Source: Paraburkholderia solisilvae (GTDB lineage: Bacteria > Pseudomonadota > Gammaproteobacteria > Burkholderiales > Burkholderiaceae). Taken from it: a stretch of 64,000 nt of DNA. The stretch covers positions 62,001 to 126,000 of the forward strand of contig NZ_CADIKF010000006.1 in the NCBI RefSeq assembly GCF_902859875.1, given 5' to 3'. Below are positions 45,238 to 53,848 of the stretch, in pieces. The translations under genes and the position numbers were made by a program. How positions within the stretch are numbered: position 1 is the stretch's first letter; each line of letters starts with the position of its first letter. The notes under the pieces are model-generated. The model searched no databases, was not told the origin of the DNA, and was given only the letters and a program-made list of their open reading frames with translations.

Positions 45238-45263
45238 TTAACCTGCAGTTAAAGGTGGTTTAA
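45238..45263. promoter_or_regulatory. LysR operator pair between regulator and dehydrogenase
   Basis: TTAAC-N5-GTTAA (45238-45252) overlaps TTAAA-N5-TTTAA (45249-45263), two palindromes of the same geometry offset by 11 bp, one helical turn. This fits LysR T-N11-A sites. They lie about 110-130 nt before the dehydrogenase start and just upstream of the LysR start. Confidence 0.65.
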
Positions 45264-45371
45264 GTCTAGCAGCGCGCGCAACGGGCGTCGAATCCCTACG
45301 ATGCATCTACCCCTCATCACACAGCGCACGCACATCCGTCCGGCTGCGCCACTCGTAGGAGACACCCCGGC

Positions 45372-46463
45372 ATGAAGACCTATCGCATCGCAACCATTCC
45401 CGGCGACGGCATCGGCAAGGAAGTCGTGCCCGCCGGCCGGCAGGCGCTCGAAGCGCTCGCCGCGCGCAGCGACGCGTTTCGCTTCGAGTTCGAAAACTTC
45501 GACTGGGGCGGCGACTACTACCGCCAGCACGGCGTGATGATGCCGGCCGACGGCCTCGACGCGCTGCGCGACAAGGACGCGATTCTGTTCGGCTCGGCCG
45601 GCGATCCGCATATTCCCGATCACATCACGCTGTGGGGCCTGCGCCTGAAAATCTGCCAGGGCTTCGACCAGTACGCGAACGTGCGGCCGACGCGCATCCT
45701 GCCCGGCATCGACGCGCCGCTCAAGCGCTGCAAGCCCGCCGATCTCGACTGGGTGATCGTGCGTGAAAACTCCGAGGGCGAATACGCGGGCATCGGCGGC
45801 CGTGCGCACCAGGGACATCCGATCGAAGTCGCGACCGATGTGTCGATCATGACGCGCGCCGGTGTCGAACGCGTGCTGCGTTTCGCGTTCCGCCTCGCGC
45901 AATCGCGCCCGCGCAAGTTGCTGACGGTGATCACGAAGAGCAACGCGCAGCGTCACGCGATGGTGATGTGGGACGAGATCGCGCTGCAGGTGTCGCGCGA
46001 GTTTCCGGATGTGAAGTGGGACAAGGAACTGGTCGACGCGGCGACCGCGCGGATGGTGAACCGCCCCGCGTCGCTCGACACGATCGTCGCGACCAATCTG
46101 CACGCGGACATCCTCAGCGATCTCGCCGCCGCGCTCGCGGGCAGCCTCGGCATCGCGCCGACCGCGAACCTCGATCCGGAACGCCGCTACCCGTCGATGT
46201 TCGAGCCGATTCACGGCTCCGCGTTCGACATCATGGGCAAGGGTCTCGCGAACCCGGTCGGCACCTTCTGGTCGGTCGTGATGATGCTCGAGCATCTCGG
46301 CGAAACGGGCGCGGCGAAACTCGTGATGAACGCGATCGAACAGGTGACCGCGAACCCGTCGCTGCACACCGGCGACCTCGGCGGCAACGCGACGACCGCG
46401 CAAGTGACCGACGCGGTGTGCCAGCACATCGCCGCGCATGCGCGCCCGGCGCTGGCGGCCTGA
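45372..46463 (+). CDS. ttuC: Tartrate dehydrogenase / D-malate dehydrogenase
   Basis: An NAD-dependent, metal-requiring decarboxylating dehydrogenase of the isocitrate/isopropylmalate family acting on tartrate and/or D-malate. It has 363 residues (E. coli DmlA 361). Motifs are ATIPGDGIGKEVVPAG, the substrate-loop arginine region GFDQYANVRPTRILPG, VRENSEGEYAGIGGR, and the NAD-binding FEPIHGSAFDIMGKGLANPVG. The absence of the LeuB/Icd substrate signatures supports the tartrate/malate branch. AGGAG precedes the ATG. An MFS carrier follows after 212 nt. Whether D-malate or tartrate is the main substrate is open. Confidence 0.9.
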   Translation: MKTYRIATIPGDGIGKEVVPAGRQALEALAARSDAFRFEFENFDWGGDYYRQHGVMMPADGLDALRDKDAILFGSAGDPHIPDHITLWGLRLKICQGFDQYANVRPTRILPGIDAPLKRCKPADLDWVIVRENSEGEYAGIGGRAHQGHPIEVATDVSIMTRAGVERVLRFAFRLAQSRPRKLLTVITKSNAQRHAMVMWDEIALQVSREFPDVKWDKELVDAATARMVNRPASLDTIVATNLHADILSDLAAALAGSLGIAPTANLDPERRYPSMFEPIHGSAFDIMGKGLANPVGTFWSVVMMLEHLGETGAAKLVMNAIEQVTANPSLHTGDLGGNATTAQVTDAVCQHIAAHARPALAA

Positions 46464-46675
46464 CCGCCGCAGCCTCGTACCACGCCGTAGACGTTTTGAC
46501 GCGACGCGCGTGGAGCAGCACATCGCACAGACGATGTCCGCCCGCGCGCGCCGTTTGCGATCCCGCAGTGACGCAAGCGGCGCACACCGCATCTCAAGGA
46601 GCATTTCCACCTCAGCACCAAAAATAATCGCGCCGGGCCCACGGAGGCCACGGCGCGGCCAACCGGAGACATGGC

Positions 46676-48007
46676 ATGGCCGATCTGCAAACGCGGGAAC
46701 GTGACGCGCACGCATTACAGGCGCGCGTCGTGCGCAAGCTCACCTGGCGCATCCTGCCGTTCGTGATGCTGCTTTACTTCGTCAGTTTTCTCGATCGCGT
46801 GAACGTCGGCTTCGCCGCGCTATCGATGAACAAGGCGATCGGTCTCACGCCGATGATGTTCGGCCTTGGCGGCGGTATCTTTTTCCTTGGCTATTTCCTG
46901 TGCGAGGTGCCGTCGAACCTGATCCTGAACAAGGTCGGCGCACGCTTATGGATTGCGCGCGTGATGATCACCTGGGGTCTCGTGTCGGCGGCGTCCGCGT
47001 TCGTGACCGGCGCCACGTCGTTCTACGTGCTGCGCTTTCTGCTCGGCGTCGCGGAAGCCGGCTTCTTCCCCGGCATCATTCTTTACCTGAGCCAGTGGTT
47101 TCCCGCGCGGCAGCGCGCGGTGGCCGCCGCCGCATTCATGGCGGCAGCGCCGCTGTCGAGCGCGCTCGGCTCGCCGATCTCCGGCGCGCTGATGGAACTG
47201 CCGACCATGGGCGGCCTCGCGAACTGGCAATGGCTCTTCATCATCGAAGCGGTGCCGGCCGTGCTGCTCGGCTTCGCGGTGCTCAAGGTGCTGATCGACA
47301 AGCCGGAGCAGGCGCCGTGGCTCGCGCCGGATGAACGCGACTGGCTGGTCGGTACGCTGCGCGAGGAAAGCCGCGAGCGCGGCCGTCACGCGGGGCACAC
47401 CGCGGGCGCGTGGCGCGCGCTCGCCGATCCGCGCGTGCTGGTGATGTCGATGATCTACTTCGGCACATCGGCGGGGCTGTATACGCTCGGCTTGTGGGCG
47501 CCGCAGATCATTCGTCAATTCGGCTTCAGCGCATTCGGCACCGGCATGCTCAATGCCATTCCGAATGCGCTCGCGGTGCTCGGCATGGTGCTGTGGGCGC
47601 GTCATTCGGACCGCAAGGACGAGCGCGCGTGGCACGTCATCATTCCGTGCGTCGCCGCGGCGCTCGGGCTCGCGTTCGCGGGCATCTCGCAGACGGTGGT
47701 CGAAGTGGTGTTCGCGCTGATTATCGTGAACGTCGGCGTGAGCGCGGCGAAGGCGCCGCTGTGGGCGATGCCGTCTTCGTTCCTGTCGGGCGCGGGCGCC
47801 GCGGCCGGGATCGCGATGATCAACTCGGTCGGCAATCTCGGCGGCTTCGTCGGGCCGTTTGTGATCGGCTGGCTGAAGTCGCTGACCGGCGGCTATGCGG
47901 CGGGGCTCTATGTGGTCGCCGCGTTTGTCGCGTTGTCCGCGGTGCTGACGCTGATGATGAATCGCCGCAGCGAACGTGCGGCGGCCGTGACCGGATCGGG
48001 ACTGTAA
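46676..48007 (+). CDS. ttuB: MFS transporter, anion:cation symporter family (tartrate carrier-like)
   Basis: A 443-residue inner-membrane protein with twelve helices of the ACS family. The signature is LLYFVSFLDRVNVGFAALSM in helix 1, then FFLGYFLCEVPSNLILNKVGARLWIARVM. Helix 4 has FLLGVAEAGFFPGIILYLSQWF. Members carry tartrate, phthalate, hexuronate and similar organic anions. Position after the tartrate/malate dehydrogenase supports tartrate uptake. The ATG at 46676 follows GGAGAC. It is convergent with the ATP-grasp gene. Confidence 0.87.
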   Translation: MADLQTRERDAHALQARVVRKLTWRILPFVMLLYFVSFLDRVNVGFAALSMNKAIGLTPMMFGLGGGIFFLGYFLCEVPSNLILNKVGARLWIARVMITWGLVSAASAFVTGATSFYVLRFLLGVAEAGFFPGIILYLSQWFPARQRAVAAAAFMAAAPLSSALGSPISGALMELPTMGGLANWQWLFIIEAVPAVLLGFAVLKVLIDKPEQAPWLAPDERDWLVGTLREESRERGRHAGHTAGAWRALADPRVLVMSMIYFGTSAGLYTLGLWAPQIIRQFGFSAFGTGMLNAIPNALAVLGMVLWARHSDRKDERAWHVIIPCVAAALGLAFAGISQTVVEVVFALIIVNVGVSAAKAPLWAMPSSFLSGAGAAAGIAMINSVGNLGGFVGPFVIGWLKSLTGGYAAGLYVVAAFVALSAVLTLMMNRRSERAAAVTGSGL

Positions 48008-48060
48008 TACCGCAGGCGGCACGCGCATCGAAGCACGTGCCGCTTTTTACGCAGTAGCGG

Positions 48061-49500
48061 CTAGTTGCGCAAGCGCGCGGCCTGCATCGCTTCGAATGCC
48101 TGAACGATCCGCTCGACAAACGCGTTCTTGTGCGCGAGCGCACCATCGGTCGCTTCGCGATGCACGAGCATCGTGGCATTCGCTTCGAACACCAGCACGC
48201 GTCCGTCGTCGAGCAGCGTGTAGTCGATGCCCGCATAGTCGAGGTCGAGCCGCCGCGCGACGGCCGCAAGCGCGCGTGTCGCGCGTTCGCCGAGCGCGGT
48301 GCGCGGGTCTTCCAGAAAGCGGCGCTCTTCGTCGAGCTTCCACGGGTGCTGCGTCATCTCCGCCGAGAAGTAGTGGACCATCCATTGCGGGCCGATCGCG
48401 AGATGGTACGGAAACGGCTCGCGGTCCACAAAGATGCTGCGGTACTTGCGGAAATGCCCATCCGCGTTGCGATAGTTGCGGTACATCGTCAGATAGCACG
48501 GCGCATCGAGCGCCTGAACCGCGGGCCACAGCGTGTCGAACGATTGATGCAGCGACACGCCTTCGCCGCCGTGCTTCGCGAGCGGCCGCAGCAATAGCGG
48601 AAAGCCGATCCGTCCTTCATCGAGGTGCGCGGCGAGGTCGTCGGGCGACACGGGCGGGACGTCGATACGCATGCAAGGCGGGACCAGCACATCGTCAAGA
48701 CCGGCGAGCAGTTCGGGCAGCCGGTGACGCTGCGTGTTCATGACCGCCGCAGGCTGATTCAGCAGCGGACGGCCGCAGTGGCGCGCGAACGTTTCGAGGC
48801 GCTTCAGCAGCGGCTGCGCGACATCCGGCTCGCCGATCGCGTTGAACACGAGGTCGTAGCGCGGCAGCTGAAAGTCTTCGATTTCGTTTGCGTAGTCGAT
48901 CGCGTATTTGATCCGGTGGCTTCTGTCCACCGGCAGCAACGTGTCGAACGGTACATTGCCCGACGTGCGGCCCGCGCACAGAATCAGCACGCGGCGCGGC
49001 GCATGCTCCGCGGCTTCGACGAATACGCGCTGCAGGCTGTACGCGCGGCTGCGGTGAGTTTGCGCAGCGTCGGGCTCTTTCAGAAAGTCGAGCACGGCCG
49101 CGAGATTCTGATGCGCGATGGCGAGGTCCGGTTCGATCGTCAATGCGTGCTCGAACCAGTGCTTTGCCGCCGCGTAATCGCCGCGAATGGAATACGCGGT
49201 GGCGAGGTTGTAGAGCGGCAACGCCGAGCGTATCGCCTCGATGGCTTCGACACTCGCGCCGGCTTCGCTCGCCGACGTGGTGATCGCGATGGACGTTTGC
49301 ACCGCGATGTGATGCGCGAGGTAGCCGCCTTCGTTGCCGGCGTCGCGCAATGTTTCCGCGAGCGCCGCGTGCAATCCCATGTTCAGCGGGTCTGCATCGA
49401 GCGCGGCCTCGAGTATTGCGATCGTCTTTTGCATGTCTGGGTTGTTGGCGGCCGATGGTTGACGCGTGAGGCCGTCGGCGGCTTGCGCGGGGAGCGCCAT
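48061..49500 (-). CDS. TPR-containing ATP-grasp protein of unknown substrate
   Basis: A 479-residue cytoplasmic protein in three parts. Residues 25-160 are helical with TPR-like repeats (LPLYNLATAYSIRGDYAAAKHWFEHALTIEP). Residues 170-250 are a Rossmann-like pre-grasp domain (RRVLILCAGRTSGNVPFDTLLP, RYDLVFNAIGEPD). Residues 295-450 are an ATP-grasp domain with FPLLLRPLAKHGGEGVSL, KYRSIFVDREPFPYHLAI and the metal-binding end VFEANATM (Glu439, Asn441). ATP-grasp enzymes ligate a carboxylate to an amine or thiol; no substrate can be deduced. ATG 49500 has GAAGGA upstream. It diverges from a SerC paralogue. Confidence 0.78.
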   Translation of the reverse strand: MALPAQAADGLTRQPSAANNPDMQKTIAILEAALDADPLNMGLHAALAETLRDAGNEGGYLAHHIAVQTSIAITTSASEAGASVEAIEAIRSALPLYNLATAYSIRGDYAAAKHWFEHALTIEPDLAIAHQNLAAVLDFLKEPDAAQTHRSRAYSLQRVFVEAAEHAPRRVLILCAGRTSGNVPFDTLLPVDRSHRIKYAIDYANEIEDFQLPRYDLVFNAIGEPDVAQPLLKRLETFARHCGRPLLNQPAAVMNTQRHRLPELLAGLDDVLVPPCMRIDVPPVSPDDLAAHLDEGRIGFPLLLRPLAKHGGEGVSLHQSFDTLWPAVQALDAPCYLTMYRNYRNADGHFRKYRSIFVDREPFPYHLAIGPQWMVHYFSAEMTQHPWKLDEERRFLEDPRTALGERATRALAAVARRLDLDYAGIDYTLLDDGRVLVFEANATMLVHREATDGALAHKNAFVERIVQAFEAMQAARLRN

Positions 49501-49917
49501 ATCGATCCTTCGGAATACAGTTGAAACACCGGTTACAACAAGCATCGTGCATACCGCGCAACGCAACGCGGCGCAGCCGTAGCGCGCAAGAAAGCCGCCT
49601 GCTGGGTGCGCGACGCCATGCATGGCATGGCTTACAGCGGCTTTCAATTTCGCGGCGTGCGCCTGAAGCGCACCTGTCGGTGCGCGCCCACGTCCACAAG
49701 ACGCCTGTAAGAAACGGCTGGGCGGCCTTTCGCAACGTCCGTCACCTTATGGCGTGCGCGTGCGGCGGGCTCGCGCGAACAGGCATGAAATCGGCCCTTT
49801 GTTCACGGATTTGGGTTGCGGTCGACCTTGGTATCGTGGCTAGCGTCTAGTGGCTCGAATCGGGCTCGCGTTGCGCCGACACCCGGCTGCACGTGTTGCG
49901 CGTCTGCAGGATCGATC
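49501..49917. other. Divergent gap between the ATP-grasp and SerC-like genes
   Basis: 417 nt without a recognisable gene. GTTGAAACACCGGTTACAAC near 49520 is an imperfect inverted repeat close to the ATP-grasp start. GCAGGATC before 49918 is the ribosome-binding site of the SerC-like gene. No clear -35/-10 pairs were found. Confidence 0.35.
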
Positions 49918-51015
49918 ATGAAATCCAACGCTTTGAATTTTTCCGGCGGTCCCGGCGCGCTGCCCGAGACCGTGCTTGCGCAAACCCGCGATGCGATCGT
50001 CGAATTGCCGGACACCGGCATGTCGGTGCTCGGCATGAGCCACCGGTCCGAATGGTTCCGCTCGGTGCTCGAAGAGGCCGAACTGAACTTGCGGCATCTG
50101 CTCGGCGTGTCGAACGACTACGCGATTACGTTTCTGCAAGGCGGCAGCAGCCTGCTGTTCGCGACCATTCCAATGAATTTCGCGGCCCGCGCCGTCGCGC
50201 CGCCCGAGTATGTGACCTCCGGCTACTGGAGCGCGAAAGCGACGGTCGAGGCCGCGAAGGTGACGAAGCGCAATGTGGCGTGGGATGGCAGGACGACCGG
50301 TTACAAACAGTTGCCGGACCTGCGTGCGCTCGACATCGCGCCGTCGGCCGCGTATCTGCACTACGTGTCGAACGAAACCGTGGAAGGTCTGCAGTTCCCG
50401 GCATACGGCGCCGGCGAGATCGCCGCGCCGCTGATCGCCGACATGTCGTCGGACTTCCTGTCGAAACCGATCAGCACCGACGCGTACTCGATGATCTACG
50501 CGCACGCGCAAAAGAACCTCGGGCCGGCCGGCGTCACCGTTGCGGTGATCAAGCGCTCGCTGCTCGATCGCATTCCGGATGGACTGCCTGCGATCCTCGA
50601 TTTCCGTACTCACGTTCTGCACAGTTCGAATTACAACACGCCGCCGGTGTTCGCCATTTATGTGCTGATGCTGGTCACGCGCTGGTTGCGTTTCGACATC
50701 GGCGGTTTGCAAGCCATGCAGCGCGTCAACGAAAGCAAGGCGAAGCGGCTTTACGCGACACTCGATGCGCTCGGCGACGCAGTGACGGTTCATGCGGAGG
50801 CGCGCTGGCGCTCGCATATGAACGTGTCGTTCACGTTCGGTGACAAACGCCTTGATCAGGCCTTTATTGCTGCGGCGCGGGCACAGAACATCGTCGGTCT
50901 CGAAGGCCACCGCTCGGTGGGCGGTTTGCGCGCATCGCTGTACAACGCGGTCTCCGAAGCGGCGGTCGATCTGCTCTGCGATGTGTTGAATGAGTTCACT
51001 GTGCAACATGTCTAA
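49918..51015 (+). CDS. serC: Phosphoserine aminotransferase (SerC-like)
   Basis: A PLP enzyme that interconverts 3-phosphohydroxypyruvate and phosphoserine; it also works on the equivalent vitamin B6 intermediate. The 365-residue protein matches SerC in length and has NALNFSGGPGALPETVL, FLQGGSSLLFATIPMN, VSNETVEGLQFP, ADMSSDFLSKPI and the PLP lysine Lys199 in AHAQKNLGPAGVTV. The usual serC in Burkholderiaceae lies beside gyrA/pheA/aroA, none of which is here, so this may be a second copy. AGGATC precedes the ATG. No other serine or B6 gene is adjacent. Confidence 0.88.
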   Translation: MKSNALNFSGGPGALPETVLAQTRDAIVELPDTGMSVLGMSHRSEWFRSVLEEAELNLRHLLGVSNDYAITFLQGGSSLLFATIPMNFAARAVAPPEYVTSGYWSAKATVEAAKVTKRNVAWDGRTTGYKQLPDLRALDIAPSAAYLHYVSNETVEGLQFPAYGAGEIAAPLIADMSSDFLSKPISTDAYSMIYAHAQKNLGPAGVTVAVIKRSLLDRIPDGLPAILDFRTHVLHSSNYNTPPVFAIYVLMLVTRWLRFDIGGLQAMQRVNESKAKRLYATLDALGDAVTVHAEARWRSHMNVSFTFGDKRLDQAFIAAARAQNIVGLEGHRSVGGLRASLYNAVSEAAVDLLCDVLNEFTVQHV

Positions 51016-51076
51016 ACGTTTTCCGTGCATCCGGTGCAAGCTTGATGTCACGGAACGCTAACTAGCACGCCGTTTG

Positions 51077-51097
51077 ATTGCGGGTACACCCCGCAAT
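51077..51097. terminator. Hairpin downstream of the SerC-like gene
   Basis: ATTGCGGG (51077-51084) pairs perfectly with CCCGCAAT (51090-51097) around a 5-nt loop, 62 nt after the gene stop. No U-run follows, so termination is only probable. Confidence 0.45.
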
Positions 51098-51313
51098 AAT
51101 CGGTGCGCCCCGAATGCCGCAATCGCGCGGCCGGTTCGCGTCAGTCGATTCGTCTTCGGGTCCGACACGCGCGCCGATCTTTCCCAATGTTAATTGTCAA
51201 AAAGCTCCGCCGGCCGGCGCGGACTGGACGCGTGTCGCGCGTCCCCTTACGATCACATATCATGACCGGCGGCGCAGGCTGCCCATGTCACCCATCAGAA
51301 GGACGCTACCCGC

Positions 51314-52126
51314 ATGAACCAGGACGACTTCACCATTTTCGAACACAACGGATGGGAGCAGGTCGCGTCTGCGTACATACCGCGTTTCGGCGGAGTGACG
51401 ACGCAATCCAACGGGGCATTGCTCGATGCGCTCGACGTTCGCGCGGGCACGCGTTTTCTCGATGTCGCGACCGGGCCGGGCTATGTCGCGGGTCTCGCCG
51501 CGCAGCGCGGCGCCAAGGCGGTGGGTCTCGACTTCGCGCAGGCGATGATCGACGAGGCAACCGCCGCGTTTCCCGATGTCGAATTCCAGCGCGGCAGCGC
51601 GGATGCGCTGCCGTTTGCCGACGCGAGCTTCGACGCGGTCGGCATCAGCTTCGGCCTGTTGCATTTCGCGGATCCGGACAAGGCGCTCGCCGAGGGGTTC
51701 CGCGTACTGAAGAGCGGCGGCAGGCTGGCCTTCACCGTCTGGTCGCCGCCGGACCGCGCGATCGGTTTCGGGATGGTTTTGAAGGCGGTCGAAACATATG
51801 GACGTCTGGACGTGCCGCTGCCGCCGGGGCCGCCGTTTTCGCGCTTTAGCGACGGGGGCGAGTGCAAACGTTCGTTACGCGCGGTGGGATTTGTCGAACC
51901 GTTGGTCGTCGAAGTGAGTCAGACGCTACACACGCGCGCGCCCGAGACCGCGTTTCACATGATGTTGCATGGTGGCGTGCGAGTGGGCGCGCTGCTGAAA
52001 GCGCAGACGCCGCAAGCCCTCGCGTCGATCGAAAAGTCCGTTCTCGAGGACTGCGCGCCGTATCGCAACGGCGACGAGATCAGCCTGCCGCTGCCGTGCG
52101 TGCTGGCGAGCGCGACGAAGCCCTGA
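51314..52126 (+). CDS. Class I SAM-dependent methyltransferase (type 11)
   Basis: A 270-residue methyltransferase with motif I FLDVATGPGYVAGLAAQRG, the acidic AVGLDFAQAM, motif II-like DASFDAVGISFGLLHFADP and post-motif GGRLAFTVWSPP, as in the UbiE/COQ5-like type 11 group. The acceptor substrate is unknown. Its three cysteines (184, 247, 262) do not follow the arsenite methyltransferase pattern. AAGGA lies 11 nt before the ATG at 51314. Twenty nucleotides separate it from the ArsI-like VOC gene, so the two are co-transcribed. Confidence 0.82.
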   Translation: MNQDDFTIFEHNGWEQVASAYIPRFGGVTTQSNGALLDALDVRAGTRFLDVATGPGYVAGLAAQRGAKAVGLDFAQAMIDEATAAFPDVEFQRGSADALPFADASFDAVGISFGLLHFADPDKALAEGFRVLKSGGRLAFTVWSPPDRAIGFGMVLKAVETYGRLDVPLPPGPPFSRFSDGGECKRSLRAVGFVEPLVVEVSQTLHTRAPETAFHMMLHGGVRVGALLKAQTPQALASIEKSVLEDCAPYRNGDEISLPLPCVLASATKP

Positions 52127-52146
52127 ACTGCTGTGGAGCGACAACC

Positions 52147-52686
52147 ATGAAGCGTATGCACATACACGTTTCAGTCGAAGACCTGACGGAGAGCATCCGT
52201 TTTTATAGCGCGATGTTTGGCGGCGTCGAGCCGACTGTGCGCAAGCAGGACTACTGCAAGTGGGAATTGACCGACCCCGCGGTAAATTTTGCGATCTCGC
52301 AGCGCCTCGCGCGCTCGGGTATCGATCATTTCGGCATTCAGGTCGAAACCGAAGAAGAACTGACCGAAATGCGCAATCGCTTCGCGCTCGCGGAGATTGC
52401 GGCCGAGGAACAGACGGCGACGCAATGCTGCTATGCGATCTCCGACAAATCGTGGACCGTCGATCCGCAAGGCGTCGCGTGGGAAACGTTCCGCACGTTG
52501 AACACCGCGCCGACCTACGGCGAGTCGCGGCACGACGCGGCCGCTGCCGCCGCCACCGCGGATGCCGCTGATACGGATACGAACACCGATCCCGATGGCG
52601 GCCCTGCCGCGGCGAACAGCAACGCGTCGTGCTGCGCACCGCAGCAGCAGTCGGCGGTCACGATCGCGTTCAGGCGCCGCCGCTGA
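52147..52686 (+). CDS. arsI: ArsI/CadI-type VOC protein (probable C-As lyase)
   Basis: A 179-residue VOC protein with the vicinal cysteine pair (Cys94-Cys95 in QCCYAISDKSWTVDPQG) and potential 2-His-1-Glu metal ligands (His5 or His7, His61, Glu113) that mark ArsI dioxygenases, which cleave carbon-arsenic bonds of organoarsenicals; CadI-like proteins share this fold. After residue 125 comes an Ala/Thr/Asp-rich linker and a second cysteine pair (SCCAPQQ). The last codons overlap the convergent prpF by 17 bp. No other ars gene is visible. It follows the methyltransferase by 20 nt. Confidence 0.75.
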   Translation: MKRMHIHVSVEDLTESIRFYSAMFGGVEPTVRKQDYCKWELTDPAVNFAISQRLARSGIDHFGIQVETEEELTEMRNRFALAEIAAEEQTATQCCYAISDKSWTVDPQGVAWETFRTLNTAPTYGESRHDAAAAAATADAADTDTNTDPDGGPAAANSNASCCAPQQQSAVTIAFRRRR

Positions 52687-53848
52687 ACACGGCGTCCGGC
52701 ACGAGCACCACGCCTTCCATCAGCCGCCGCGCGCTGCGGCTCATCACCACTTTCGTCACGATCCAACTGCCGTCCTTCTGTGCAGCCTGCGCGCCGACCG
52801 CGAGGCTGCCGGACGGATGGCCGAAGCGCACGGTGCCGCCGTCGCCGGGCGCGACGCGGTGAACGAGCGTGCCCGGTATCGCCGCGGCGACTGCGATTGC
52901 AATCGCGCCGGTGCCGGTCATCGCGTGATGCAGCTTGCCCATCGAGAAGATGCGCGCGTTGAGATCGAGCGTCGCCGCATCGACCGGCTTGCCGCTCGAT
53001 GCGATATAACTCGCCGGCCGCGCGACGAACGCGAGCTTCGGCGTGTGCGGGCGCTGCGTCGTCGCTTCTTCGGGAGTGCGTGCGAGGCCCATGCGCACGG
53101 CGGCATGCGCGCGGATCGCTTCCGCTTTTTCGAGCAATGCGGCATGGCCGTTGACATCGCGTTGCAATTCGGCGCCCGTCAGGCCGAGTGCCGCGGCATC
53201 GATAAAGATCGCCGGGTTGCCGGCGTTGATCATCGTCATGTCGAGTGCGCCGATGCCGGGCACATCGAGCGTGTCGAGCGCGCGGCCGGTTGGGAACATG
53301 CCGGTGTCCGGCGCATCGGGGTCCGCGTCGCCGGCCGGATCGAGGAATTCGATCTTGATCTCGGCGGCCGGGAACGTCACGCCGTCCAGTTCGAAATCGC
53401 CTGCTTCGACGACCTCGCCATCGCGCATCGGCACATGCGCGACGATTTTCGCGTGAATGTTCGCCTGCCAGATGCGCACGGTCGCGATGCCGTCGCGCGG
53501 CGCATCGACGAGACCTTGCGCGATCGCAAAGGGGCCGACCGCGGAAGTCAGATTGCCGCAGTTGCCGGACCAGTCGACTACCGGTTTGTCGATCGCCACT
53601 TGCCCGAAGCGATAGTCGACGTCGCAGTCCGCGCGCGATGATGGGCCGACGATCACGATCTTGCTGGTGCTGGAGGTGGCGCCGCCCATGCCGTCGATAT
53701 GCTGGCCGTAGGGGTCGGGGCTGCCGATTACGCGCAGCAGGATACGGTCGCGTTGCGCGGGGTCGGCGGGCAGCCAGTCGGGACGGAAGAAGACGCCTTT
53801 GCTGGTGCCGCCGCGCATGTAGACGGCCGGAATTTTTACTTGCGGCAA
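52670..53848 (-). CDS. PrpF-family isomerase (2-methylaconitate cis-trans isomerase-like)
   Basis: A 392-residue protein of the PrpF family (diaminopimelate-epimerase-like fold). Motifs are KIPAVYMRGGTSKGVFFR, GSPDPYGQHIDGMGGATSSTSK (catalytic Lys) and DWSGNCGNLTSAVGPFAI (catalytic Cys region). FGHPSGSLAVGAQA and VMSRSARRLMEG close the protein. The start is TTG at 53848 with AGGAGG 5 nt upstream; an ATG at 53905 lacks a ribosome-binding site. PrpF normally sits with prpB, prpC and acnD, which are absent, so the substrate may be another unsaturated tricarboxylate (for example 4-oxalomesaconate-like). A LysR gene diverges from it. Confidence 0.85.
   Translation of the reverse strand: MPQVKIPAVYMRGGTSKGVFFRPDWLPADPAQRDRILLRVIGSPDPYGQHIDGMGGATSSTSKIVIVGPSSRADCDVDYRFGQVAIDKPVVDWSGNCGNLTSAVGPFAIAQGLVDAPRDGIATVRIWQANIHAKIVAHVPMRDGEVVEAGDFELDGVTFPAAEIKIEFLDPAGDADPDAPDTGMFPTGRALDTLDVPGIGALDMTMINAGNPAIFIDAAALGLTGAELQRDVNGHAALLEKAEAIRAHAAVRMGLARTPEEATTQRPHTPKLAFVARPASYIASSGKPVDAATLDLNARIFSMGKLHHAMTGTGAIAIAVAAAIPGTLVHRVAPGDGGTVRFGHPSGSLAVGAQAAQKDGSWIVTKVVMSRSARRLMEGVVLVPDAVFSGGA

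Noticed and set aside
51314-52126. The methyltransferase as an arsenite methyltransferase (ArsM) because it precedes an ArsI-like gene
   Set aside because: Its cysteines (184, 247, 262) do not match the N-terminal and central ArsM cysteine positions, and the fold matches generic type 11 enzymes.
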